Shown: in pieces, positions 1 to 7,279 of the stretch
Layout: the number at the start of each line of letters is the position of its first letter
Position numbering within the stretch: position 1 is the stretch's first letter
NCBI RefSeq assembly: GCF_016862395.1
Contig: NZ_BOMW01000012.1
Span: 186,001-250,000, forward strand
Direction: 5' to 3'
Length of the DNA: 64,000 nt
Origin: Actinoplanes siamensis
Lineage (GTDB): Bacteria; Actinomycetota; Actinomycetes; Mycobacteriales; Micromonosporaceae
Translations under genes and position numbers: made by a program
Notes under the pieces: generated by a model
Seen by the model: the letters and a program-made list of their open reading frames with translations, nothing else
Told to the model about the DNA's origin: nothing
Database searches by the model: none

Positions 1-1
1 C

Positions 2-85
2 GTGATCAACGGGGAGGGCGCCGGGGACGGCTCGTCCCGTACCGCCGGATTGCGCGCGGTGCCCCCGGCGGACCTGGACCGGTGA
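2..85 (+). CDS. C-terminal fragment of an unidentified protein
   Basis: An open frame enters from the left edge and ends at a TGA at 83-85. Only 27 residues are visible, ending in Pro-Pro-Ala-Asp-Leu-Asp-Arg, with no recognisable domain. It is kept because the codons follow the GC-rich third-position pattern and a strong hairpin follows 4 bases after the stop. The real start and product lie outside the window. Confidence 0.45.
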   Translation: MINGEGAGDGSSRTAGLRAVPPADLDR

Positions 86-89
86 ACCG

Positions 90-118
90 CCGCCGCCCGG
101 CCGGAAGCCGGGCGGCGG
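90..118. terminator. Hairpin between convergent genes
   Basis: Perfect 12-bp stem (CCGCCGCCCGGC with GCCGGGCGGCGG) and a 5-base loop, lying between the stop of the left-edge gene and the stop of fgd on the other strand. There is no T tract, as is common for actinomycete terminators. It could serve both directions. Confidence 0.6.
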
Positions 119-124
119 ACGCGG

Positions 125-1123
125 TCAGGCGCGGTCGCGCAGGCGCGGCAGGATCTCCTGCGAGTACAGGCGCAGGAAGCGCTCCTGGTCCGGCCCCGGC
201 GCGTGGAAGACCAGGTGCTTGAAGCCCATGTCGAGGTATTCGGCGACCTTCGCGGCGTGCTCGTCCGGGTCCGACGAGACGATCCAGCGGGTCGTGGTGC
301 GCTCGACCGGCAGGGCGTCGGCCAGGCGCTGCATCTCGACCGGGTCCTCGACGCCGGTCTTCTCGTCCGGGGAGAGGGCCAGCGCGCCCCAGTAGTGGGT
401 GTCGTTGCGGGCGCGGTCGAGGTCGTCGTCGAAGGAGACCTTGACCTCGATCATCAGGTCCAGGTCGTCGATCTTGCGACCGGCCTTCGCGGCGCCCTCG
501 GCGACCGCGGGCAGCAGCGTGTCGGTGTAGAGCGAGTGGCCCTTGCCGCTGGTGGTGATGAAGCCGTCGGCGATGCGGCCGGCCAGCCGGGTGGCGGCCG
601 GGCCGGAAGCGCCGATGTAGATGGGCACCGGCTGTTCCGGCTTGTCGTAGATGGTGGCGTTCTTCGTGGAGTAGAACTGCCCCTCGAACGTCACCCGGTC
701 CTCGGCCCACAGCTTCTTGATCAGCAGGACCGCCTCCTTGAGGCGGGCGAACCGCTCCTTGCCGTCCGGCCACCGCATGCCGAGCAGCACCTCGTTGAGC
801 GACTCGCCGGAGCCGACGCCGAGCACGGCGCGGCCCGGCGCGAGGCAGCCCAGCGTGGCGAAAGCCTGCGCGACCACGGCCGGGTGGTACCGGAACGTCG
901 GCGTGAGCACGCTGGTGCCGAGCAGCACCCGCTCGGTGCGGGCGGCCAGCGCCCCGAGCCAGGGCAACGCGGCCGGGGCGTGGCCGCCGTCGTGACGCCA
1001 CGGTTGCAGGTGATCGCTGACGAAGACCGAGTCGAAACCGAGCTCCTCGGCGAGAATGCCGTACTTCAGCAGTTCCGCCGGCGCGAACTGCTCCGCCGAC
1101 GCCTTGTACCCGAACCGAATCAT
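125..1123 (-). CDS. fgd: F420-dependent glucose-6-phosphate dehydrogenase
   Basis: 332-residue protein of the luciferase-like F420 family. It oxidises glucose-6-phosphate to 6-phosphogluconolactone while reducing coenzyme F420, and is the main cytosolic source of F420H2 in mycobacteria and relatives. The N-terminus (GYKASAEQFAP), the SDHLQPWRH segment, GTSVLTPTFRYHP and the TSGKG segment near residue 180 match Fgd1 closely from memory of that family. The ATG at 1121-1123 gives the family length; a longer upstream reading adds a GC-rich tail unlike Fgd. The start lies 10 bases after the stop of the sigma/GH128 gene on the same strand, so the two may be co-transcribed. Assignment is firm; regulation is not visible. 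Confidence 0.93.
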   Translation of the reverse strand: MIRFGYKASAEQFAPAELLKYGILAEELGFDSVFVSDHLQPWRHDGGHAPAALPWLGALAARTERVLLGTSVLTPTFRYHPAVVAQAFATLGCLAPGRAVLGVGSGESLNEVLLGMRWPDGKERFARLKEAVLLIKKLWAEDRVTFEGQFYSTKNATIYDKPEQPVPIYIGASGPAATRLAGRIADGFITTSGKGHSLYTDTLLPAVAEGAAKAGRKIDDLDLMIEVKVSFDDDLDRARNDTHYWGALALSPDEKTGVEDPVEMQRLADALPVERTTTRWIVSSDPDEHAAKVAEYLDMGFKHLVFHAPGPDQERFLRLYSQEILPRLRDRA

Positions 1124-1133
1124 GAACCCGAGC

Positions 1134-2993
1134 CTAACCCGCCGCGCGGTACGCTTTGCCCGCCTCGGTGGGACTGTCCCCGTCTTCGTAGAGGCCGAAG
1201 TCCACGCTGTCGCCCACGGCCGGCAGGCCGAACCAGGCGTAGCGCTCGACGAACGACCGCTTCTCCAGGCCGGCCGTGGCGCCCTTGATGAAGGCAACCT
1301 TCTGGGCGTCGCTCGGGTACTTCGGCGAGCCGGAGAAGTTCATCAGGCCGAACTCGGTGATCCAGATCGGCTTGCCGTAACGCTTGTGCACCGCGTCGAC
1401 GTAGCCGAGGAACTGGTTCACCGAGGCGGCGCTGAAGTCCGAGCCGTACCAGTGCAGGGCGATCGCGTCGACCCGCAGCCCCTTGGACCTCGCGCCCGTC
1501 AGGAAGCGGTCGAGCCAGCCGCCCGGGGTGTCACCGCCGAACGCCACGGCCGGGCTGACCAGGCGCATCCCGGTCGCCTCCAGCTGCGGCCAGGCGGTCA
1601 GCGCGTCCTCGACGCTCATGTTCGCCTGCCCGGCCAGGTCCGGCTCGTTGAAGCCGAGCAGCGTGTCGCCCTCCGATCTGGCCTCCGCGAGGGCGGCGCC
1701 GGTGACGTTCTGCCTGCCCCAGATCATCGGTACGAACTCGACACCGGCCGGGCCGGGGAAGTCGTTGTTCTGCGAGGCCCAGTCGTAGTACCAGGCGGCG
1801 CCGACGTCCTCGAGGGCCGCCTTCGACCCGGTGAACTTCCAGACGCCGACCCCCTTCTTGGCCGAGGTCTGCCTGGCCGGCACGGCCGGCTTGGGCGATG
1901 CGGAGGTACGGCGGGGAGCCGGTGACGTGGTCGGCGGCGCCGAGGACGGGGCGAGTGTGGGCGGAGCCGTCGTGCCGCTCGTGGCGGGTGCCGGCGCGAC
2001 GATCGCCTGCGGCGCCGGGGCGGCCGGGTCGTTCTCGGCACGCAGCGCGTAGACGGCCGCGCCGCCCCCGCCGACGACGCTCACCGCGAGCGCGGTGACC
2101 AGGGCTTTCTGTGCCGCGCCGACACCGGCCTTGACCGCCAGTTTGCCGGCCGCCGCCTTGCCCCCGGCCGCGGCCTTGCCCGAGGACGCCGCCGCGTAGG
2201 ACGTCGCGCCCGCGGCGCCGGTCGTCAGCTTCGCGGTGAGGGCGGACGGCGGCACGATCAGCGCCAGGCCGGTCAGCAGGCGTTCCGCGGCCACCAGGTC
2301 CTGCCAGACCGCGGCGCAGAGCCGGCACTCACGGGTGTGCCGGGCGATCCGTTTGCGCCAGAGCGCGTGGGGGCGGTGGTCCCACGGCTCGATCAGCACC
2401 GCCAGCTCCGGGCAGAGCGGGCTGCGTTGCAGCGCCCGGACCACCGCCCGGGCCGTCTCCAGCTGGCCCTTCATCCGTTGGATGCGGACCGCCGCGTGCT
2501 GGCGGCCCAGGCCGGTGCCCGCCACGATTTCGTCGCGGGTCAGCTCGCCGGAGGCCTCCAGCCACCAGAGCGAGAGCAGCTCGCGGTTCTCCTCGTCCAG
2601 CCAGCGGGTCGCCTCGGCGGTCTCCCGGCGCTGGCCGGACAGCTCCAGGCGGGTGATCGCCAGATCGGTGAAGTCCGCGCCCGGATCGCGCAGGTCCGCG
2701 TCGAGCAGCGCGTCCGGGACGACCTGGCGGCTGCGGAAGCGGTCGCGCACCTGGCGCACCGTGATGGCCACCAGCCAGGACCGGAACGCCTCCGGCTCGC
2801 GCAGCTCGCCGAGGTTGCGCAGAACCCGGATCATGGTCTCCTGCACGACGTCGTCGACGTCGGCGTGCCCCTCCAGGGCCCGGCCCACGATGGTGTAGAC
2901 GAGCGGGAGGTAACCGGCCACGAGCCGGTCCACCGCGGCCGGGTCGCCGGCTCGCGCGGCGAGCACCGTGGCGGTGTCGGGTTGGTTCACCAT
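1134..2993 (-). CDS. ECF sigma factor fused to zinc anti-sigma motif, membrane helix and GH128-like glycosyl hydrolase
   Basis: 619 residues with four parts. Residues 1-90 are sigma region 2 (QETMIRVLRN, then FRSWLVAITVRQVRDRFR). Residues 120-190 are region 4 with a helix-turn-helix (DEIVAGTGLGRQHAAVRIQRMK). Residues 219-226 read H-x3-C-x2-C, the zinc anti-sigma (ZAS) signature. Residues 298-316 form one hydrophobic helix, followed by a Pro/Thr/Ser linker (320-375). Residues 380-619 form a glycosidase domain with NEP (Glu450) and ITEFG (Glu547) as likely acid/base and nucleophile. This predicts a membrane-tethered sigma factor with an outward-facing glycan-binding or -cutting domain. ECF groups with a C-terminal anti-sigma region and extracellular domain are known in actinobacteria (ECF52/53-type, from memory). 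The ATG at 2993 has AAAGGG upstream; an ATG at 3008 is the alternative. Whether the hydrolase is active is unknown. Confidence 0.85.
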   Translation of the reverse strand: MVNQPDTATVLAARAGDPAAVDRLVAGYLPLVYTIVGRALEGHADVDDVVQETMIRVLRNLGELREPEAFRSWLVAITVRQVRDRFRSRQVVPDALLDADLRDPGADFTDLAITRLELSGQRRETAEATRWLDEENRELLSLWWLEASGELTRDEIVAGTGLGRQHAAVRIQRMKGQLETARAVVRALQRSPLCPELAVLIEPWDHRPHALWRKRIARHTRECRLCAAVWQDLVAAERLLTGLALIVPPSALTAKLTTGAAGATSYAAASSGKAAAGGKAAAGKLAVKAGVGAAQKALVTALAVSVVGGGGAAVYALRAENDPAAPAPQAIVAPAPATSGTTAPPTLAPSSAPPTTSPAPRRTSASPKPAVPARQTSAKKGVGVWKFTGSKAALEDVGAAWYYDWASQNNDFPGPAGVEFVPMIWGRQNVTGAALAEARSEGDTLLGFNEPDLAGQANMSVEDALTAWPQLEATGMRLVSPAVAFGGDTPGGWLDRFLTGARSKGLRVDAIALHWYGSDFSAASVNQFLGYVDAVHKRYGKPIWITEFGLMNFSGSPKYPSDAQKVAFIKGATAGLEKRSFVERYAWFGLPAVGDSVDFGLYEDGDSPTEAGKAYRAAG

Positions 2994-3122
2994 CTTCTGC
3001 CCTTTCATCCGGCGCCGGGCGCCAGGGAGGGAGACGCGCGCGGGCTCCATGGATAACACGAACCCGGCACGTGATGTCCCTCGCACGGTTAACGGATGAC
3101 GTGATCGGGCACAGCAAACGGC

Positions 3123-3515
3123 ATGCGGATGTCGGTTCGGCTCAATCTCCCCCGAGAGGTGGACAGTGTTCCCGCCGTGCGTCGCCTGCTGCGCTGCGCG
3201 CTGACCACCCTGGAGGTGGACCGGGAGGCCGGCGCCGATCTGGAGATCGCCCTCAGCGAGGCCTGCGCGAACGTGGTGAAGCACGCCGCCGGCGCGGAGG
3301 GCTTCGAGGTCCGGCTGGACGTCGGCGAGGACCACTGCTCGATCGACGTGGTCGACAACGGCAGCGGGTTCGACCTGGAGGCCGGGCCGACGCCGACCGC
3401 CTCCAGCGAGCACGGCCGGGGCCTGCTCCTGATCCGCGCGCTGGCGGAGAACGTGCGGATGCAGTCCAGCCCACGGACCGGATCACTGATCCACTTCGAG
3501 AAGTCCTTCGCCTGA
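3123..3515 (+). CDS. RsbW-like serine kinase / anti-sigma ATP-binding protein
   Basis: 130 residues covering one GHKL (HATPase_c_2) domain. The N box reads EACANVVKHA (about 41-50), G1 reads DNGSGFD (about 80-86) and G2 reads HGRGLLLI (about 100-107). Proteins of this type bind a sigma factor or phosphorylate an STAS antagonist in partner switching. It diverges from the sigma/GH128 gene across 129 bases and is followed by a PP2C phosphatase, the usual opposing enzyme. No STAS antagonist is visible here. The start is the first ATG; a second ATG two codons later is possible. The target is unknown. Confidence 0.85.
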   Translation: MRMSVRLNLPREVDSVPAVRRLLRCALTTLEVDREAGADLEIALSEACANVVKHAAGAEGFEVRLDVGEDHCSIDVVDNGSGFDLEAGPTPTASSEHGRGLLLIRALAENVRMQSSPRTGSLIHFEKSFA

Positions 3516-3630
3516 CTGTTCGTCCCCACCGCCGGTGCGGCGTCGCGGACGAGGTTGGTCCGGGCGGTCTGGGCCCTTCGCCTGACCGCCCACCCCGCCG
3601 CCGGTGCGGCGGGGTGGGCTGCCCGCGGGT

Positions 3631-3657
3631 CAAATATTTGCCGTATAACAAATATTG
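3631..3657. promoter_or_regulatory. AT-rich direct repeat ahead of the PP2C gene
   Basis: CAAATATT occurs at 3631-3638 (inside the palindrome CAAATATTTG, 3631-3640) and again at 3649-3656, 18 bases apart. This is an AT island in otherwise very GC-rich DNA, and the PP2C start codon is 20 bases further on. It may be promoter or operator sequence; Lsr2 also favours such tracts. Function is inferred only from position. Confidence 0.4.
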
Positions 3658-3676
3658 TTCCCGGAGAGGAGTTCAG

Positions 3677-4819
3677 GTGTCCGACCAACCGGTGCCCGTC
3701 GGAGCGCTGCTGCGCGCCTCGGCGCCCGACCGCCTGCCGGAGGTGGCGGTCGACCATCTGCGCCGGCACTTCGCGGCCGATCACGTCGAGGTGCTGGTCA
3801 GCGATCTCACCCTGCGAAGACTCACGCCGCTGCTCGGCCCAACGGAGCCGGACAGCGACCCGGGAGCGATGCGCTGTTTCGGCAGCCAGCGGCCGGGCAC
3901 CGAGACCGACATCAGTGGCCGCGCCCGGCTGTACCTGCCGCTGTCCGCCTGGGGCGAGCGGCTCGGGGTGCTGCGGGTCGACCTGCCCGGCCGGCTCGAC
4001 CCGGAGCAGGCCGACCAGCTTCGCACCGTCGCCGACGAGCTGGCGGTGGCCCTGCGCGCGGCCGACCGGATGACCGACCGGTACCGCGCCGCGCAGTGCC
4101 TGCAACGGCCCACCATGGCCGCCGAGCTGCAGTGGGATCTGCTGCCCGGGCGCTCGCTCGGCGACGAGCGGTTCATGCTGGCCGGACAGCTGGAACCGGC
4201 GTACGACGTGCACGGCGACCACTTCGACTGGGCGCTGGACGGCGACCGTCTCACCGTCACCGTGCTCAACGGCGCCGGGGAGGGAATGGACGCGGCCCTG
4301 CTCACCGCGACCGCGGTGAACGCCATGCGCAACGCCCGCCGCTGCGGCGCCGACATCGTCGAGCAGGCCGAGCTCGCCTCGGACGCGCTGCACGCCCGGT
4401 ACGGCGGCAGCCGGCACGCGGCCACCCTGCTCCTGGAGATCGACCTGGTCAGCGGTTGGGTGGACGCGGTCGACGCGGGCTCCCCGCACTGCCTGATCGG
4501 CCGGGGCGGCGAGATCACCCAGGTCCGGCTGGAGCAGCAGCTCCCGCTGGGTATGTTCGGCGAGGCGCGCTACGAGATCGAGCGGTTCCGGCTGGAGCCG
4601 GGCGACCGGCTGCTCGTGGTCAGCGACGGCGTGCACGCGGCCGCGCCCGGCGCAGGCGTCACGTTCGGCGAGTCCGCGCTGGTCACGGCGTTGCGCCGGA
4701 CTAGGCTGCAACCGGCCACCGAGGCGGTCGGTACGGTGATGCGGGGCCTGCGTGAGTTTCACTCCGGCGCCGAGCCGGAGGACGACGCGGTCACGGTGTG
4801 CCTGGACTGGCGCCGTTGA
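3677..4819 (+). CDS. GAF-like / SpoIIE-type PP2C serine phosphatase
   Basis: 380 residues. An N-terminal region of about 130 residues resembles a GAF sensory fold (RLYLPLSAWGERLGVLRVD). The C-terminal half is a SpoIIE/RsbU-type PP2C domain containing LQWDLLPG, GDHFDW, GAGEGMDAAL, DRLLVVSDGV and EDDAVTV, with acidic residues placed as in metal-dependent phosphatases. Such enzymes dephosphorylate STAS antagonists, which fits the RsbW-like gene just upstream. The GTG start at 3677 has GGAGAGGAG 6 bases before it; longer readings have no ribosome site. No membrane segment is seen. Confidence 0.85.
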   Translation: MSDQPVPVGALLRASAPDRLPEVAVDHLRRHFAADHVEVLVSDLTLRRLTPLLGPTEPDSDPGAMRCFGSQRPGTETDISGRARLYLPLSAWGERLGVLRVDLPGRLDPEQADQLRTVADELAVALRAADRMTDRYRAAQCLQRPTMAAELQWDLLPGRSLGDERFMLAGQLEPAYDVHGDHFDWALDGDRLTVTVLNGAGEGMDAALLTATAVNAMRNARRCGADIVEQAELASDALHARYGGSRHAATLLLEIDLVSGWVDAVDAGSPHCLIGRGGEITQVRLEQQLPLGMFGEARYEIERFRLEPGDRLLVVSDGVHAAAPGAGVTFGESALVTALRRTRLQPATEAVGTVMRGLREFHSGAEPEDDAVTVCLDWRR

Positions 4820-4895
4820 TCTGTTTGGCATGGCCTCCGGTGGGGAAATGCAAAGTTCTTTGAACGGGATCCGTGACTTCGCGACGGGGAACGCC

Positions 4896-5369
4896 ATGGA
4901 GCACGCCACCGAGGTCGCCGCGGCCATCGAGTCGTCTGTGGAGTCGCTGGTCGCTGTCCTGGAACGGGCCCGGCTCGCCCAGACGCCGGTGATCCCGCCG
5001 GCCCAGCTGCGGGTGCTGACCATCGTCGCGGAGAACCGGCACACCAACATGAGCCGCCTCGCCGAGGCCCTGGACGTGGTGCCCTCCTCGGCCAGCCGGC
5101 TCTGCGACCGCTTGGAGGCGACCGGCTTGCTGCGCCGGGTCGCCGACCCGCGGGACCGCCGCGAGGTGCGCCTGCTGCTCACCACCGCCTCCCGACGCCT
5201 GCTCACCGATCTGCGGCAGCGCCGCCGGGCCGCGCTCTCCGAGGTGCTGGAGCGGATGCCGGCCGGCGCCCGACAGGAGTTGCTGCGGGCGTTGCGCGCG
5301 TTCGAGGCCGCCGCCGGGTCCGGCGTCGGTGCGGACGCCCCCGCCGGGGACGATCTTCGCAGCGCCTAA
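4896..5369 (+). CDS. MarR-family transcriptional regulator
   Basis: 157 residues with a winged helix. The helix-turn-helix is NMSRLAEALDVVPSSASRLCDRLEATGL, shown here in part, followed by the wing sequence VADPRDRREVRLLLT, characteristic of MarR. It probably senses a small phenolic or similar ligand. The ATG at 4896 has GGGGA upstream; in-frame ATGs at 4848 and 4830 would add an N-terminal extension and cannot be excluded. The luciferase-like oxidoreductase starts 10 bases after the stop, so the regulator may control that gene in the same transcript. Confidence 0.82.
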   Translation: MEHATEVAAAIESSVESLVAVLERARLAQTPVIPPAQLRVLTIVAENRHTNMSRLAEALDVVPSSASRLCDRLEATGLLRRVADPRDRREVRLLLTTASRRLLTDLRQRRRAALSEVLERMPAGARQELLRALRAFEAAAGSGVGADAPAGDDLRSA

Positions 5370-5378
5370 GCTGGCCGG

Positions 5379-6260
5379 GTGCGTTTCGGCATCGTGATTC
5401 TTCCTGACCAGCGCTGGGCCGAGTCCGCCAAGCGGTGGCGCCTGGCCGAGGAGTACGGCTTCGACCACGCCTGGACCTACGACCACCTGGGCTGGCGCGA
5501 CCTGATCGACGGGCCGTGGTTCGACGCGGTGCCGACGCTGACCGCGGCCGCGTCGGTGACCGAGCGGATCCGGCTCGGCACCTACGTCGCCACCCCGAAC
5601 TTCCGGCACCCGGTGCACTTCGCGCGGGAGGCGACAGCGCTGGACGACATCTCCGGCGGCCGGCTGGTGCTCGGCCTGGGCGCCGGCGGGATCGGGTTCG
5701 ACTCGGCGGTGCTCGGCGGGGCCGAGCTGAGCCCGCGCGCCCGGGTGGACCGGTTCACCGAGTTTTTGGAGCTGCTCGACACCATCCTGCGCGCACCGTC
5801 CACGACGTGGTCCGGGTCATATTTCTCGGCCGTCGACGCGCGCAGCATCCCAGGGCCCGTGCAGCAGCCCCGGCCGCCGTTCGTGGTCGCCGCCAACGGG
5901 CCGCGGGCGCTGCGGCTCGCCGCGCGGCACGGCGACGGCTGGGTCACCACCGGGCCGCAGTCCGAGACGGCAGAGGAATGGTGGCGGGCGGTGGCCGAGA
6001 GCCGGGACCGTTTCGAGGCCGCGCTCGCCGACGCCGGGCGCGCCCCGGAAACGGTCGACCGATACCTCAATCTCGACTCGTCACCGGTGTTCTCGATGAG
6101 CAGTCTGGACGCGTTCCAGGAAGCGGCCGGACGAGCGGCCGCTCTGGGTTTCACCGACGTGATCACGCACTGGCCGAGGCAGTCCAGTTGGTACGCGGGC
6201 GACGAACGGGTACTGGAAGCGGTGGCCGCCGAGCTGCCACGCCTGCGCACGACTATTTGA
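5379..6260 (+). CDS. LLM-class flavin/F420-dependent oxidoreductase
   Basis: 293 residues of the luciferase-like monooxygenase fold. Marks are the N-terminal beta strand MRFGIVILP, the AEEYGFDHAWTYDH segment, RIRLGTYVATPNFRHPV, and GGRLVLGLGAGG. The enzyme uses FMN or F420; the substrate cannot be read from sequence. It begins with GTG at 5379, 10 bases after the MarR stop, suggesting an operon. It differs clearly from fgd at the left edge despite the shared fold. Confidence 0.85.
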   Translation: MRFGIVILPDQRWAESAKRWRLAEEYGFDHAWTYDHLGWRDLIDGPWFDAVPTLTAAASVTERIRLGTYVATPNFRHPVHFAREATALDDISGGRLVLGLGAGGIGFDSAVLGGAELSPRARVDRFTEFLELLDTILRAPSTTWSGSYFSAVDARSIPGPVQQPRPPFVVAANGPRALRLAARHGDGWVTTGPQSETAEEWWRAVAESRDRFEAALADAGRAPETVDRYLNLDSSPVFSMSSLDAFQEAAGRAAALGFTDVITHWPRQSSWYAGDERVLEAVAAELPRLRTTI

Positions 6261-6301
6261 AACCATCCAATCCGGACGGAACCGCAATTCCGGTCGCCGG
6301 G

Positions 6302-6652
6302 TCAGCGGCCGTGCGCCGCCCGATAGGCGTTGCTGACCTCCTGCGGAATGCGGCCCCGCTCGGAGATTTTGTGTCCGTTGCTGATGGCCCACTCGCGGAT
6401 CAGCCGGTTCTCGTCGCGGGAGCCGGCGGTGCGGGCCGGCGCGCCGCCGCGTGCCGGGACCCGGCCGGAAGCGGTCCGGCCCAGACGCGTTCCCGCGTTG
6501 ATGTACGGATCCAGCGCCTTGCGCAGCTTTCCGGCATTGGCTTCGGAAAGGTCGATCGTGTAGCTGATCCCGTCGAGGCTGAACTCGACCGTGCGATCCG
6601 CCTTCTTGCCGTCCAGATCGTCGATCAGGGTGGTGATTACCTGCCGCGCCAT
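6302..6652 (-). CDS. lsr2: Lsr2 nucleoid-associated xenogeneic silencer
   Basis: 116 residues, the usual Lsr2 length. The N-terminal dimerisation domain starts MARQVITTLIDDLDGKKAD and continues with the VEFSLDGISYTIDLS strand region; a basic linker (about 60-78) leads to the DNA-binding tail EWAISNGHKISERGRIP, with the RGR minor-groove hook. It bridges AT-rich DNA and silences horizontally acquired genes, acting like H-NS. The ATG at 6652 has GGGAG upstream. The 195-base region before it contains unusually AT-rich stretches such as TTAAT and AATAATT, which would fit autoregulation; that is inference. Confidence 0.95.
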   Translation of the reverse strand: MARQVITTLIDDLDGKKADRTVEFSLDGISYTIDLSEANAGKLRKALDPYINAGTRLGRTASGRVPARGGAPARTAGSRDENRLIREWAISNGHKISERGRIPQEVSNAYRAAHGR

Positions 6653-6847
6653 AACGACTCCCGAGAAATTAATCGCCCGCGGACAGTCTGGCCCCCGAAC
6701 GGCTTCCGGCGCAACTCCCCGGCACGATCCGGCAATTATTCGTCCCTTGTTGCCAGGACCCTTATCAGAATGGGCTGAGAGCATTCGCACCGAATCCTGA
6801 GAAAGCCCGGTTGGCCGCCGGCCGGGACTCACGTTAGGGTCGGCGCC

Positions 6848-7279
6848 ATGCAGGACGAGCACGCCGCCTGGCTGGCGCACCACCGGCAGGCCGTGGCCGG
6901 GCGCGCCGCCGCCCTGGAGGCCGGGCGCAACACCGAGGCCAGGCACGCCGCGGCGCTGCTCGAGGAGTTCGTCCGCCGGGCCGGCGAGCGCGGGCTCGCC
7001 CCGCATCCGCTGAGCGCCCGCAGTTACGACGGCCGCTGGACGTACAAGACGCGCGTCCGCGGGTGGTACCTGAAGTCGAACCGGTCGGTCGCGGCCGGCG
7101 AGGACGGGGAATATTACGTGCTCACCGTGCCGGCGTCGCTGCGGGCCCGGTTCACCGGCGCGGAGCTGTCGCCGAGCATGCCCCGGCTGATCGTCGGCGC
7201 CGGCGGCGGGGACGGCGAGCCGGTGCCGCTGGAGCATCTGCTGGAGCGCCGGCTGGAGGCGGGAACCCGTTGGCCGTGA
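6848..7279 (+). CDS. Uncharacterised actinomycete protein coupled to the carboxypeptidase
   Basis: 143 residues, hydrophilic, with no signal peptide or membrane helix. The first half is an Ala/Arg-rich helix with His residues (AWLAHHRQAVAGRAAALEAG); the second half is predicted beta (WTYKTRVRGWYLK, GEYYVLTVPASL). I recognise no named domain. Its last bases overlap the next gene as GTGA, so the two are likely translationally coupled, hinting at a joint role near the cell wall. The divergent neighbour is lsr2. Coding is supported by codon pattern and by the overlap. Confidence 0.7.
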   Translation: MQDEHAAWLAHHRQAVAGRAAALEAGRNTEARHAAALLEEFVRRAGERGLAPHPLSARSYDGRWTYKTRVRGWYLKSNRSVAAGEDGEYYVLTVPASLRARFTGAELSPSMPRLIVGAGGGDGEPVPLEHLLERRLEAGTRWP

